Source: Gemmataceae bacterium (lineage in GTDB: Bacteria > Planctomycetota > Planctomycetia > Gemmatales > Gemmataceae). Taken from it: DNA of 64,000 nt. The notes under the pieces were generated by a model. That model was not told where the DNA came from. It did no database searches and saw only the letters and a list, made by a program, of their open reading frames with translations. The stretch spans positions 1 to 64,000 of the forward strand of contig JALHPZ010000031.1 in NCBI GenBank assembly GCA_022842245.1, written 5' to 3'. The position numbers and the translations under genes are program-made. Below, in pieces: positions 32,209-41,482 of this stretch; the first letter of the stretch is position 1; every line of letters starts with the position of its first letter.

Positions 32209-33756
32209 ATGCTGGCGGTCGTTTTCAAGCCTACGATCGCCCGGCCGCGTCTTCGCTGGCCCGCGCTCGGTTCCCGCTCCGCGCTCTTCGCCCTCGTCGT
32301 CGTGTCCACCGCCGTCCGGTTCGTCTGGGCGTACTGGCTCGAGGCCAGCAACGACGAAGCCTACAACTTCCTCTACACCGTCCACCCCGCGTGGAGCCAG
32401 TTCGACCACCCGCCCGCCACCATGCTCGTCGAGCGGCTCGGCCTCGCGCTCTTCGGCTCCGTGTCCCCTCTTGCCCTGCGCTTCGGCTTCGTCCTCTGCG
32501 GCGCCGCGTCGACCGTCCTTTTGGCACTCCTGACGACGCGACTCTTCGCCGATGCCCGCGCCGGCTTCCTCGCCGCGCTCGCGCTCAACGTCACCGGCTT
32601 CTTCGCCCTCAAGGCCGGCTCGTTCGCGCTCCCCGACGGTCCACTCACCGTCTTCGCCTTCGCCACCCTCTGGGCGCTCGCCGAGGCGTTCGCGCAGCCG
32701 CCGCGCGTGCGCCTATGGCTGGTCGTCGGCGCGTGCTGGGGCTGCGCGATCGCCAGCAAGTACCACGCGATCTTCCTGCCCGCCGGCGCGGTCGCGTTCG
32801 CGCTGCTGACGCCGTCGGCGCGCCGCCACCTCGCCTCGCCGGGGCCGTATCTCGCCGTCGCCATCGGCCTGCTCGGCTTCCTGCCCGCGCTCCTCTGGAA
32901 CGCCGGGAACGGTTGGGCCTCGTTCGCCTACCAGGGCGGCCGCGCCGTCGGTCTCGGCTTCCGGCCCGACAAGCTTGCACAGTACGTCGGCGAACAAATG
33001 GCCGTCTGGTTCCCGTGGATGTGGCTCGTGCTCGCCGCCGTCCTCGTCCGCGGCCTGCGATCGTGGCACCGCGCGCCGGACGCCGAACGGCACCTCCTCG
33101 CGCAGGCGACGGTGCCGATCGCCTTCTTCCTCGCCATCGCCGCCAGCCGCGGCTCGATGGCGCACTGGGGCTGGATCGGCTTCCTGCCGCTCTACCCGCT
33201 CCTCGGCCGCGCCACATCGGACCTGCTGCGCGAACGGCCGGAGCGCCTGCGCCGGATCGCCATCCTGTACTCTCTCGCCGCGGCGGGCATCCTGCTCGCG
33301 ATCCTGCTCTACGTGCGCTCGGGCTGGTTCCCGGCGTCGCCGCGCGGGCCGGCACGCGACTTCAGCGGCTGGGAATCGGTCGGCAAGGAACTCCGCGCGC
33401 GCGGCCTGCTCGCGCGGCCGAACACCTTCCTCGTCACCGATGACTGGCACGCCTCCGGCCATCTCGCCTTCGAGACCGGCGGAACCGTGCCCGTGCTCTG
33501 CTATCGCTCTGACGACGCGCGCGGCTTCGCGCACTGGAGCCGGCCCGAACAATGGATCGGCTGGGATGGCCTGTACATCGAGAAGAAGGAGGGCGGCGAC
33601 CCGGCGGCGCAGTTCGCCCCGTTCTTCCGCCGGATCGACCGGCTGCCGGACATGGTGATGACGCGCGGCGGCCGCGCCATGCAGGCCGTGCGCGTCTACC
33701 TCTGCGTCGATCAGCTTCGCCCGTACCCGTTCCGCGGGCACGCGCCGTCGCGGTGA
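32209..33756 (+). CDS. GT-C family glycosyltransferase (ArnT/PMT-like)
   Basis: A 515-residue polytopic membrane protein. The first periplasmic loop carries WLEASNDEAYNFLYTVHP followed by FDHPPATMLVERLG, the classic GT-C/GT83 acidic and HPP motifs. About ten further hydrophobic helices and a soluble C-terminal domain of about 120 residues follow (FLVTDDWHASGHLAFETGG). It probably transfers a sugar from a lipid-phosphate carrier in the periplasm. The frame is open from 31966, but the ATG at 32209, with GGGAGAG upstream, is the better start. It is divergent from arsR, with a long 5-prime gap. Confidence 0.82.
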   Translation: MLAVVFKPTIARPRLRWPALGSRSALFALVVVSTAVRFVWAYWLEASNDEAYNFLYTVHPAWSQFDHPPATMLVERLGLALFGSVSPLALRFGFVLCGAASTVLLALLTTRLFADARAGFLAALALNVTGFFALKAGSFALPDGPLTVFAFATLWALAEAFAQPPRVRLWLVVGACWGCAIASKYHAIFLPAGAVAFALLTPSARRHLASPGPYLAVAIGLLGFLPALLWNAGNGWASFAYQGGRAVGLGFRPDKLAQYVGEQMAVWFPWMWLVLAAVLVRGLRSWHRAPDAERHLLAQATVPIAFFLAIAASRGSMAHWGWIGFLPLYPLLGRATSDLLRERPERLRRIAILYSLAAAGILLAILLYVRSGWFPASPRGPARDFSGWESVGKELRARGLLARPNTFLVTDDWHASGHLAFETGGTVPVLCYRSDDARGFAHWSRPEQWIGWDGLYIEKKEGGDPAAQFAPFFRRIDRLPDMVMTRGGRAMQAVRVYLCVDQLRPYPFRGHAPSR

Positions 33757-33766
33757 AGCCACTCCG

Positions 33767-34270
33767 TCACTCGGTCGCCACGCGGTCCGATCCGGCGAGC
33801 GGCAGCCGCGCCTCGAATTTCTTGTCGCGAATCCCGTTGTGGCACTTCAGGCACGAGAGCGTCATGTCGTTGAACGCCACGACGACGCCGTCCATGTTCC
33901 GCTCCTTCGCCTTCGTGCCGAGTGTCTCGGCGGCGCGGCGGAACGTCGAAATGTGGAACTCGTATTCCTTCCCCTTGTAGGAGTTCAGGAACGCGACGGC
34001 CTTGGCGATCTGGACGAGGTCCTCGGCCGACGCTTCGAGTTTCGGGAAGTCGTTCAGCGCGATATGCTCGAGGATCGATTGCGATCCCTTGAGCTTGGCC
34101 GCCATCAGCTCCTGCTTGGTGACGAACTTGAACTTCTGCGGCACATCCTTCCGCTCGACCTTGTCGGACTTCTCTTTTTCCTTTTCCTTGTCCGGTTTCG
34201 AGCCGAAGCTGAGACCGGCCGCCGCCAGCACGCCGGCGGCGATCAGGAAAAACGGGAGCTTGCGGTTCAT
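33767..34270 (-). CDS. Membrane-anchored or exported cytochrome c'-like heme protein
   Basis: A 167-residue protein with an N-terminal signal or anchor (KLPFFLIAAGVLAAAGLSFG) and a Lys/Glu-rich linker. A helical domain follows, ending in a C-terminal heme-attachment motif, LSCLKCHNG (CxxCH) near residue 142. The C-terminal CxxCH in a helical bundle is the layout of class II cytochromes c (cytochrome c'). The axial residue would lie in the first helix. It may act in periplasmic electron transfer or gas binding. It converges on the glycosyltransferase gene. Confidence 0.82.
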   Translation of the reverse strand: MNRKLPFFLIAAGVLAAAGLSFGSKPDKEKEKEKSDKVERKDVPQKFKFVTKQELMAAKLKGSQSILEHIALNDFPKLEASAEDLVQIAKAVAFLNSYKGKEYEFHISTFRRAAETLGTKAKERNMDGVVVAFNDMTLSCLKCHNGIRDKKFEARLPLAGSDRVATE

Positions 34271-34424
34271 CGCGCACCATCCGATCCGTGGGAAGGGAAC
34301 CGCGGACGCGTCGGTCCGCCAGATGGTATTGTAATCGGAATTCGGGTACGGATGTCCTATTTATGTATCGTCTTGTAAACTCCGGTGGGAAACGTCACGC
34401 ACGCGAGCCGAACACGGGAACCGG

Positions 34425-34640
34425 TATTCGGCCCCGGATGGGGCCGTTGGATGTAGCCACGGGTGGAGCGAAGCGGAACCCGTGGAAATCGTGACGCTCT
34501 TTTCGGCCCCGGATGGGGCCGAGGAACCTCGCGCGTCCCGTCGCCCCTGCCGGGGCGAAGGGCAGTCATCGCAACCACGGGTTGCGCTTCGCTCCACCCG
34601 TGGCTACAACCGGCGGCCCCTGCCGGGGCCAAGATTGCCA
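34425..34640. repeat. Composite inverted-repeat element (GGCCCCGGATGGGGCC type)
   Basis: Arms 34453-34485 and 34575-34607 are 33-base inverted repeats with one mismatch, each reading GTAGCCACGGGTGGAGCGAA from the outside. Small hairpins GGCCCCGGATGGGGCC (about 34431 and 34504) and GCCCCTGCCGGGGC (about 34550 and 34614) flank and fill the centre. Apart from this element the 456-base gap 34271-34726 holds no supported gene. The element looks like a non-autonomous (MITE- or REP-like) repeat; no transposase is present. Confidence 0.75.
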
Positions 34641-34726
34641 GCGTCGCGCGTCGCTTCTGTTTGGTCGAACGCAGTCGTTGAACGGGAAGCGCATTCGGGG
34701 ACGAGCGACTCCGTGCTAGTCTTCCC

Positions 34727-35905
34727 TCACAGCGCCGCGGGGGCGGTCCCGTTCACGGCCGCCCGGCCGAAGCCCACGTGACGATTCTTCCCGCCGCCCG
34801 CCAGTTCCGCGCGGTTCTCGCGGTAGGTGCGCTTCGCACGGTCCCAGTCCCACCGATTCGATTTCAGGTAGTCCACGATCAGCAGGTTCCGCAGTTCGTC
34901 CAGTTCGGCGAAGCTGAACCCGTCCGAGTCGTCCACGATGCGCTCGACCGGGATCGCGGAGAGAATCTCGGCGTCCCAGCGCTCGATCAACCGGCGGCGG
35001 AGTTCGGCGGTCGGCTTGCCGAAGTGGAGCGTGAGGTCGATGCGGCCGGGGCGGCGGAACGCGGGGTCGATCAACCGGATGTCGCAGTTCGTGGTGAAGA
35101 CGTACACGACCGCTTCGTTGCCGCTGACGCCGTCGAGGGCCGTGAGGAAGACCGACTGGTCATCGGTTTCCTTCACGGTTTCGCGGTCGCGCAGGGCGAT
35201 GTCCATGTCGTCGAAGAAGATGACGCCCTGCTTCGAGACCTTGAAGAGCTGGCGGACGGCTTCGCCGGGGTCGTCGGCGCGTCGGGCGGCGGCGTAGTCG
35301 TCGGCCGTGATGAGCTTGCGGTCCCAGTTGCGGCGGACGCATTCCTGGTGGATCCAGCGGCAGGCGGAGGTCTTGCCGTTGCCCGGCGGTCCTGTGAGCA
35401 GGAGGCCGTGCTTGGCGCGTCCGCCGAAGCGCTTGATCCGGTCGAGGTTCTTCGGTTCGAGGTAGCCGATGGTGTTCTGCCAGAGTTTGGTTTCGATCTC
35501 CGGCGGCAGGACGGGCGGAGGGTTCGGCGGCGCGGTGCGCTTGCGCAGCTCGATCGCCCGGCGATAGAACGCGCGGTATTGCGAACGATCGCAGACGAGG
35601 AGGTCGTAGCCGGCGCCGTATCGGCCGGCGGCGCAGCCGGCGGTGGCGCGGACGATGGTGATCGCGTCGAGGTGGTAGAGTCGGAGGCCGAGGTTCATGC
35701 CGGACCAGATCCGTCGGAAGTCCGGATCCCAGTCGCGGATGAAGACGCCGTCGAGGGGCGTGAAGCGGCCGCGGCGGGCCGCCTTGATCAGGTGGGTTTC
35801 GAAGAGGTCGGCGTCGAACGCGACCGGATCGCGGAAGCCGCCCGCCTGGGCGGCCGCCGCGATGAGGAGGCGGTGATCGGCCGTGAATTCCTGCAAGGGT
35901 GCCAT
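34727..35905 (-). CDS. AAA+ ATPase of unknown role
   Basis: A 392-residue protein. The N-terminal 130 residues are unlike known domains. The AAA domain has Walker A LLTGPPGNGKTSACRW (about residue 170), Walker B GVIFFDDMDIAL (about 230), sensor 1 in VFTTNCDIRLID, and the arginine-finger region DPAFRRPGRIDL. A small helical domain and a C-terminal tail follow. This is the FtsH/katanin/Bcs1-like type with the SRH motif, lacking any protease or membrane part. It may remodel a protein complex. It sits between the inverted-repeat element and the HNH gene, in a region that looks acquired. Confidence 0.82.
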   Translation of the reverse strand: MAPLQEFTADHRLLIAAAAQAGGFRDPVAFDADLFETHLIKAARRGRFTPLDGVFIRDWDPDFRRIWSGMNLGLRLYHLDAITIVRATAGCAAGRYGAGYDLLVCDRSQYRAFYRRAIELRKRTAPPNPPPVLPPEIETKLWQNTIGYLEPKNLDRIKRFGGRAKHGLLLTGPPGNGKTSACRWIHQECVRRNWDRKLITADDYAAARRADDPGEAVRQLFKVSKQGVIFFDDMDIALRDRETVKETDDQSVFLTALDGVSGNEAVVYVFTTNCDIRLIDPAFRRPGRIDLTLHFGKPTAELRRRLIERWDAEILSAIPVERIVDDSDGFSFAELDELRNLLIVDYLKSNRWDWDRAKRTYRENRAELAGGGKNRHVGFGRAAVNGTAPAAL

Positions 35906-36027
35906 CGTCGGTCTGGCGGGACCGCCAGTTGTGAGTACGGAACGAATGGCGGAAGGGACGGGGACGGGCGGCGGGAGGTTCGCAGCTATATTTCAAGTAG
36001 AACGAGTTGCTATATTCCGCTCGGATA

Positions 36028-36372
36028 TCACCGGTCTGCATGAAGCGATCGAAGATGGTTCTTAACTACCGGTGCGACCGACTGTCTTGTAATACCTCGG
36101 ATTTTGCAATACTTCGATTCCAACCAAATCACCAGTAATTTGGAGCCTTTGCTCGAATTGCAGGACCTGCAACAGCGTGCGATATTCTCCCTATTGATAA
36201 TTCGAATATCGTTAACGATGTGCTCCCACGAGGATCGTTCACCGGGCTTTGGATTGATTTTGTCGAATGTTATACCGCAGTAAACACAGCATTTGTCCCG
36301 TTCGAGAATCTCGATTTCCAAGTCTTTGGTTATGTTCCAACGGTTCATTCGATTCCCAAGTCGTGTCTCCAT
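36028..36372 (-). CDS. HNH endonuclease, in AT-richer DNA
   Basis: A 114-residue HNH protein: EILERDKCCVYCGITFD gives the first CxxC, SSWEHIVND holds the histidine, and NIARCCRSCNSSKGSKL gives the second CxxC and the Asn. This is the zinc-linked HNH fold that nicks or cuts DNA; it could be a stand-alone homing-type or defence nuclease. The coding sequence is much less GC-rich than its neighbours and uses more A/T-ending codons, which suggests recent transfer. The ATG at 36372 follows GAGGGA. No transposase, integrase or methylase partner is next to it. Confidence 0.8.
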   Translation of the reverse strand: METRLGNRMNRWNITKDLEIEILERDKCCVYCGITFDKINPKPGERSSWEHIVNDIRIINRENIARCCRSCNSSKGSKLLVIWLESKYCKIRGITRQSVAPVVKNHLRSLHADR

Positions 36373-36381
36373 ATGTCCATA

Positions 36382-36415
36382 TTCCCTCTCTCCCATGAGT
36401 CTGGGAGAGAGGGAA
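36382..36415. repeat. Hairpin overlapping the HNH ribosome site
   Basis: TTCCCTCTCTCCCA (36382-36395) and TGGGAGAGAGGGAA (36402-36415) are perfect 14-base inverted repeats around a 6-base loop, followed by A residues on the plus strand. The inner arm holds the GAGGGA ribosome site of the HNH gene on the minus strand. It may also act as a terminator for the gene that ends at 36443. Confidence 0.6.
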
Positions 36416-36442
36416 AAAACCAGGACACGCAATCTCGATAAG

Positions 36443-37906
36443 TCACTTCTTCGTCGCCGTCACGAGCGGGAAGTCGTCGGTGCGGAACGGCGAGGCGGGG
36501 AGGTTCGCCTTGTTGAACAGGTTGCACACCGGGAAGTTGCTCCAGCCGAAACGTACGGCCACGGGCTTGGACACCTTCTCGCAGCTCACTTCGATCGTGT
36601 CGCCCTTGATGGTCGCCGTCGCGGGATAGAAGTACTTGTCTTCGCCGCAGATCGTGAAGCCGTAGAGCACGCGGCCGCGGGCGACGAGGCCGCCGCCAAG
36701 GTGATCGAAGCTCAGCACGACCTTGTCGCCTTCGATCTTGTGGGACTTGTAGGTCGGTCCGCTGTACTCGATCTTCTGGTCGTAGGCGAGGGCGCGGGCG
36801 GCGAGGGCGAGGCGCTGGCCGGCGGGTTCCTTGTGCTGCGGGTGGATGTCGAAGAGGTCGCCGACGTCGGTGATGACGGCCATGCCGACCTTCGGCAGCT
36901 TCGTCGTGGAATAGAGCTGGGCGTCGCGGAGTTCGGCGTAGTTCACGCCGTGGGCGTCGCCGTCGTGGAACGGGGCGAGCTGCACGAGCATGAACGGCAG
37001 GTCGGACTTCCACGCCTTGCGCCAGTCTTCGATCATCGTGGTGAAGAGCGTGCGGTACTCGGCGGCGCGGCCGGCGTTCGATTCGCCCTGGTACCAGATC
37101 GCGCCCTTCACGGAATAGTTCAGGATCGGATGGATCATGCCGTTGTACAGGCTCGATGGCGTATGCGGGTTCAGCCCCTTGCCGGCGGCGGCCTTGATCA
37201 TCTGCTCCTTCTTGCCGAGGTAGTGCTTGATCTCGTCGTTGCCGGCAAGGGCTTCCTTCGAGGTCCACGCTTCCGCCGGCGTGCCGCCCCACGAGGTGTG
37301 GATGAGGCCGACGGGCACGTTCAGCGTCGGCTGGAGGTGCTTGCCGAAGTATGCCGCGACGGCGGAGAAGGTGAAGAGATTGTCCTTGTTCGATTCGAGC
37401 CACTTGGTTTCGTAGGGTGCTCCGGCGCGGACATGCGCCTGCGGTTCGGCGACGGCGGTCTTCGGCACGGTGAAGAGGCGGATGTTCTTGTTGACGGCCT
37501 TCTCGGCCATGTCGAGGCCGCCGCGGAGCAGGTTGAAGCGCCATTCCATGTTCGACTGGCCGGAGCAGACCCAGACCTCGCCGACGGCGACGTCGTTGAT
37601 CGTGACCTTGTCGTTGCCGGCGGCGACGGTGAGCGTGTAGCCGGTGCCGGCGGCGGCGGGCGGGAGCTTCGCGAGGAACTTCCCCTTGTCGTCGGCCGTG
37701 GCGGTGGCGGCGTCGGACTTGTCCCCCTTCGTCAGCGTCACGGTGACTTTCGCGCCGGCGTCGGCGGTGCCCCAGACGGTGTTTTCGACCTTCTGTTGCA
37801 GCACCATGTGGTCGCCGAACAGCTCGTGCATCTTGATCTCGGCCCGCGCCGCCGGGGCGAGGGCGCCGACGGCCGCGGCAAGGAAAAGCAATCGCAGGAA
37901 ACGCAT
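36443..37906 (-). CDS. Sialate O-acetylesterase (SGNH hydrolase), exported
   Basis: A 487-residue protein with a signal peptide (RFLRLLFLAAAVGALAPAARA). After a beta-sandwich N-terminal domain (about 25-105) comes the catalytic CSGQSNMEWRF (block I serine), WGGTPAEAW (Gly block), WYQGESNAG (Asn block) and the late Asp/His region. This is the 9-O-acetylesterase family, common in planctomycete polysaccharide degraders, and it removes acetyl groups from sugars. The frame is open to 37972, but the ATG at 37906 opens the signal peptide and has CGGAG upstream. No sulfatases or glycosidases are adjacent. Confidence 0.9.
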   Translation of the reverse strand: MRFLRLLFLAAAVGALAPAARAEIKMHELFGDHMVLQQKVENTVWGTADAGAKVTVTLTKGDKSDAATATADDKGKFLAKLPPAAAGTGYTLTVAAGNDKVTINDVAVGEVWVCSGQSNMEWRFNLLRGGLDMAEKAVNKNIRLFTVPKTAVAEPQAHVRAGAPYETKWLESNKDNLFTFSAVAAYFGKHLQPTLNVPVGLIHTSWGGTPAEAWTSKEALAGNDEIKHYLGKKEQMIKAAAGKGLNPHTPSSLYNGMIHPILNYSVKGAIWYQGESNAGRAAEYRTLFTTMIEDWRKAWKSDLPFMLVQLAPFHDGDAHGVNYAELRDAQLYSTTKLPKVGMAVITDVGDLFDIHPQHKEPAGQRLALAARALAYDQKIEYSGPTYKSHKIEGDKVVLSFDHLGGGLVARGRVLYGFTICGEDKYFYPATATIKGDTIEVSCEKVSKPVAVRFGWSNFPVCNLFNKANLPASPFRTDDFPLVTATKK

Positions 37907-37981
37907 GGAGAAAACTCCGAAGTTGGGAAAGGCGGGTCTGCACAGACTAAACCGCGAAGCGCGACGCGGCAACGGGCGGGA

Positions 37982-40003
37982 TTATTTCTTCACGCTCACC
38001 AGGATCGGTTCGCTCGAGTAGCCGATCTTCACCACGAAGTTCACCGGTACGAACGCCTGCACGGCGATCGGCACGTCGGCGATCTCGGCGGCGTCCGGCG
38101 CGGCCTTCAACGTGATGTGCCCCACGCTACCCGTACCCAGCAACGTCTTGCTCTTCGCGTCCACCATCGTCACGCCCGGCGGCAGCGAATCGGCGAACTT
38201 CTGACCCAGGTGCCGCAAGATCACATCCAGCGTCAACGGCTTGTCGTAGTCGGCCCGGCGTTTCACCTCGACTTCGATCTTCGCCTCCGCGCCCGGCTTC
38301 AGCGTGATCCGGTTCGTCTTCACCTTCACCTCCAGTACGTCGGAGGCGTCCGTGACGGCGACGGCGGGCATCGTGGCCGGGAAACGACCGCGCCCGCCGC
38401 CGGGCAGATAGATCTCCTCGTCGGGAATCGCCGTGCGCGTCAGCCCTTCCGCCGTGCCGACGACCTCGACGACGCTCGCCTCGAGCTTCGCGTCGGCGGC
38501 GGCCGAGAGCACGAGGCAGCCCTGCGTCATGGTCGCCGGAATGGTGAGCGCGTTCACGGTCACGCCCTTCGGCAGGTTGCGGACCTCGACCTTCACCGGG
38601 GCCGTGAAGCCGTTCGTGCGCGCCACCGTGACGTACCACGCGGTGCGGCTGCCGGGGCCGATCATCGCCTTGGCCGGGTCGAGCTTGATCGTGAAGTCGG
38701 GCTTGGCGATCGAGGCGGCGAGGAAGTACGGAAACGCGTCGTCGCCCTTGTTATTCAGGTCGCGGACGCGAATGACGTAGTCGCCATCCGCCGGGGCGGT
38801 GAACGTGAGGGCCGCGTCCTTGCCGTTCGTGTCGTCGTTGCTGGCGAGGACGCGCCCGTCCGGCGCGAGGATGTCCAGCATCGAATCGAGCTGGGAGCGC
38901 AGCGGCGTGCCGAATCGCCGGGCGAAAATCTCGAATCGAATCGTTTCGGCCTTCCGGGCGGTGAAGGCGAAGTGGTCCAGGTCTCGCTTCGTTCCGATGC
39001 GGGCATTCATCCCGCCGGGGATGCTCAGACGGTTCGCGACCTTCGGCGCGTCGTTCGGCTCCGCTTCCGTGCCGAGCGGCAGGTCGGTCACGACGACCGG
39101 CACGGGGTTCGTCTCGTGCGTTCCGTTTCGCAAGGTGATCTGTTGGATGCCGAGCGCCGATGAAATGTTCGCATCCCAGAGCGGGGCGAGCGCCTTCGCG
39201 CTGCCGACCGGTTCGAGCTTCGCCTTCGCGCCCGGGTTCACCGCGAGGGGGAAGGCGTGCGCCGCGGCGGGCTTGTTGGTGATCGCAAGCGCGTACGTCC
39301 AGCGCGGGTCGCCGTCGTATTTGGCGTCGCGCACGAGCACGGTGTAGTCGCCATCCGCCGGCACGGTGAAGGTGAAGGCCGGGTCGGCGTAGTGCCCGTC
39401 GTCGTCCGCCGCCAGCTCGCGTCCGTTCGCGTCGAGAATCGCCACCAGCGGATCGATGTGCTTTTGCAGGTCGTGGATCTTGTCCTGGATGCGGGCGGCG
39501 AAGGTCTCGACGGTGATGCGTTGACCGGCCTTTGCGGCGAACTTGTAGGCGTCCACATTCTCCGCGATTTCGATCCGCCCACAGATGACACAGGGCAACG
39601 CGATCGCTTGTGGCCCCTTCGGCGTGTTCTTCCCCGGCTGCTCGACAAGGATCGGATCGGGCGTGATGAGGAGCTGCCCGAGCGACGAGACGCCGAGCGC
39701 CGTAGCGAGGCGGAAGTCGTGGACGCCGACGCGGGCGTCGGGCGCGACGGTGAGCTTCAGCTTCACGCTGCGCGTCGTCGCCTTCGGGTCCTTCGCGGGG
39801 ACCACTTCGGCGGTCAGGCCCGGCTCGCGGAAGAGGACCTTGTACGCGCCGGCGAAGTTCATGAGGCCTTCGACCGAGACTTCCGCCGTCGTGCCGCGCT
39901 GCGCCGCCGTCGGCACCGTGTGCGTGATCATCGGGAACGAGGTCTGCGCGTGGACCGAGGCCGTGAGAACGACGAACGCGACGATAGCGAGCAAACGAGG
40001 CAT
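37982..40003 (-). CDS. Large exported PPC-domain protein
   Basis: A 673-residue protein with a signal peptide (PRLLAIVAFVVLTASVHAQT). It starts with an IPT-like domain (ITHTVPTAAQRGTTAEV) and then has two pre-peptidase C-terminal domains, seen as ENVDAYKFAAKAGQRITVE with DDDGHYADPAFTFTVPADG (about 180-270), and GTEAEPNDAPKVANRLSIPG with TFTAPADGDYVIRVRD (about 330-440). Further beta-sandwich segments complete it. It is a probable surface or periplasmic protein of unknown function, similar in plan to the gene at 14687. GGAG lies before the ATG at 40003; the extension to 40186 is rejected. Confidence 0.82.
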   Translation of the reverse strand: MPRLLAIVAFVVLTASVHAQTSFPMITHTVPTAAQRGTTAEVSVEGLMNFAGAYKVLFREPGLTAEVVPAKDPKATTRSVKLKLTVAPDARVGVHDFRLATALGVSSLGQLLITPDPILVEQPGKNTPKGPQAIALPCVICGRIEIAENVDAYKFAAKAGQRITVETFAARIQDKIHDLQKHIDPLVAILDANGRELAADDDGHYADPAFTFTVPADGDYTVLVRDAKYDGDPRWTYALAITNKPAAAHAFPLAVNPGAKAKLEPVGSAKALAPLWDANISSALGIQQITLRNGTHETNPVPVVVTDLPLGTEAEPNDAPKVANRLSIPGGMNARIGTKRDLDHFAFTARKAETIRFEIFARRFGTPLRSQLDSMLDILAPDGRVLASNDDTNGKDAALTFTAPADGDYVIRVRDLNNKGDDAFPYFLAASIAKPDFTIKLDPAKAMIGPGSRTAWYVTVARTNGFTAPVKVEVRNLPKGVTVNALTIPATMTQGCLVLSAAADAKLEASVVEVVGTAEGLTRTAIPDEEIYLPGGGRGRFPATMPAVAVTDASDVLEVKVKTNRITLKPGAEAKIEVEVKRRADYDKPLTLDVILRHLGQKFADSLPPGVTMVDAKSKTLLGTGSVGHITLKAAPDAAEIADVPIAVQAFVPVNFVVKIGYSSEPILVSVKK

Positions 40004-40224
40004 GGCGGACTCCGAAATGCGGACCGGCGGTACTGACATCGTCGCGGAAACACGTTCGGAGTTCCAGAGGAAAGATTGGCTCGCTGATGACGCGGACCTT
40101 CGGACGCGGATGAAGATGATCAAGCGAATGCGTTGATCTTCTTTTTTCCGCGTCTTCCAATCCGTCATCAGCGGGCCATGAACCACCTCTCTCGTAAAAC
40201 AGCCCCACCTCCCGGAGCGGCACC

Positions 40225-41472
40225 ATGCTCACGTTGGCGAAATACTCCCTCGGCGTCGGCGACCGGTTCGCGCATCAGGCGAAGGCGCAGTTGCAGGCTT
40301 GCATCCTGGCGGCCGAGCAGGGCGTCGAAGTGATTCCCGTCTGGAACAAGTCGAACCGCGAGCACACGATCATCGGCACGGAGCCGAGCGCCACGCGCAT
40401 CGCCGCGGATGCGGCCGTGCGGGAACTCGGGTGGACGAAGCCGTACCATCTCGACGCCGATCATATCCGGCTGGAGACGGTCGATCGCTTCCTCGCGCCG
40501 TGCGACTTCTTCACGATCGACGTGGCCGACTCGATCGGGCAGGAATGTGGCGAAGCGGCTGCCATCGCCTTCGCCGACCGGCACGCGAAGCTCGTCGGAC
40601 AACTGGCGATTCCGGGGATCGAGCAACCGTTCGCCATTTCCCGCGCGACGATCCTCGGCGTGGCGAAGAAGTACCTGAAGGCCGCGCACGACGCCGGCGC
40701 GATCTATCGCAAGATCGAGGTCGCGAAGGGGGCCGGGAACTTCATCACCGAAGTCTCGATGGACGAGACCGACAGCCCGCAGACGCCGCCGGAACTGCTT
40801 CTGATCCTCGCGGCCCTGGCCGATGAGGGGATTCCGCTCCAGACGATCGCGCCGAAGTTCACGGGGCGGTTCAACAAGGGCGTCGATTACGTCGGCGACG
40901 TGCACCAGTTCGAAAAGGAGTTTCGCGACGACCTGGCCGTGATCGCGTTCGCCGTGAAGGAATTCGGCCTGCCGGCGAACCTGAAGCTCAGCGTGCATTC
41001 GGGCAGCGACAAGTTCTCGATCTACGCGCCGATCCGCAAGGCCATCCACGACACCGGCGCCGGGCTGCACGTGAAGACCGCCGGCACCACCTGGCTGGAG
41101 GAAGTGATCGGCCTCGCGGAGTCCGGCGGCGCCGGACTCGAGATGGCGAAGGCGATCTACGCGAAGGCGCTGGCGAAGAAGGCGGAGCTGTGCGCGCCGT
41201 ACGCGTCCGTCATCGACATCGACGAGCACCGGCTGCCGAGCCTCGAGCGCGTCGGCGACTGGGGGCCGGAGCAGTTCATCGCGGCGCTGCAGCACGTGCC
41301 GACGCACCCGGCGTTCAACCCGCACTTCCGGCAACTGCTGCACGTCGCGTTCAAGGTCGCCGCCCAGATGGGCGACGAGTACCTGGCCATGCTGAAGGAG
41401 TGCGAGGAGACGATCGCGCAGAACGTGACCCACAACCTGTACGACCGGCACGTGAAGCCGCTATTCGTGTGA
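40225..41472 (+). CDS. uxaE: Tagaturonate epimerase family protein (UxaE-like)
   Basis: A 415-residue cytoplasmic protein. MLTLAKYSLGVGDRFAHQAKAQ at the start, PYHLDADHI, KFTGRFNKGVDYVGD, and LKLSVHSGSDKFSIY match the UxaE family as I recall it from Thermotoga, where it converts tagaturonate to fructuronate in galacturonate breakdown. The Asp and His in these motifs are likely metal ligands. CGGAG stands before the ATG. No other uronate genes (uxuA, kdgK, uxuB) are nearby, so the physiological substrate is uncertain. Confidence 0.72.
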   Translation: MLTLAKYSLGVGDRFAHQAKAQLQACILAAEQGVEVIPVWNKSNREHTIIGTEPSATRIAADAAVRELGWTKPYHLDADHIRLETVDRFLAPCDFFTIDVADSIGQECGEAAAIAFADRHAKLVGQLAIPGIEQPFAISRATILGVAKKYLKAAHDAGAIYRKIEVAKGAGNFITEVSMDETDSPQTPPELLLILAALADEGIPLQTIAPKFTGRFNKGVDYVGDVHQFEKEFRDDLAVIAFAVKEFGLPANLKLSVHSGSDKFSIYAPIRKAIHDTGAGLHVKTAGTTWLEEVIGLAESGGAGLEMAKAIYAKALAKKAELCAPYASVIDIDEHRLPSLERVGDWGPEQFIAALQHVPTHPAFNPHFRQLLHVAFKVAAQMGDEYLAMLKECEETIAQNVTHNLYDRHVKPLFV

Positions 41473-41482
41473 TGCCGGGCCG

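Noticed and set aside
34425..36442. An insertion sequence or restriction system around the inverted repeats, AAA ATPase and HNH gene
   Set aside because: No transposase, methylase or specificity gene is present, and no target-site duplications could be matched by eye.
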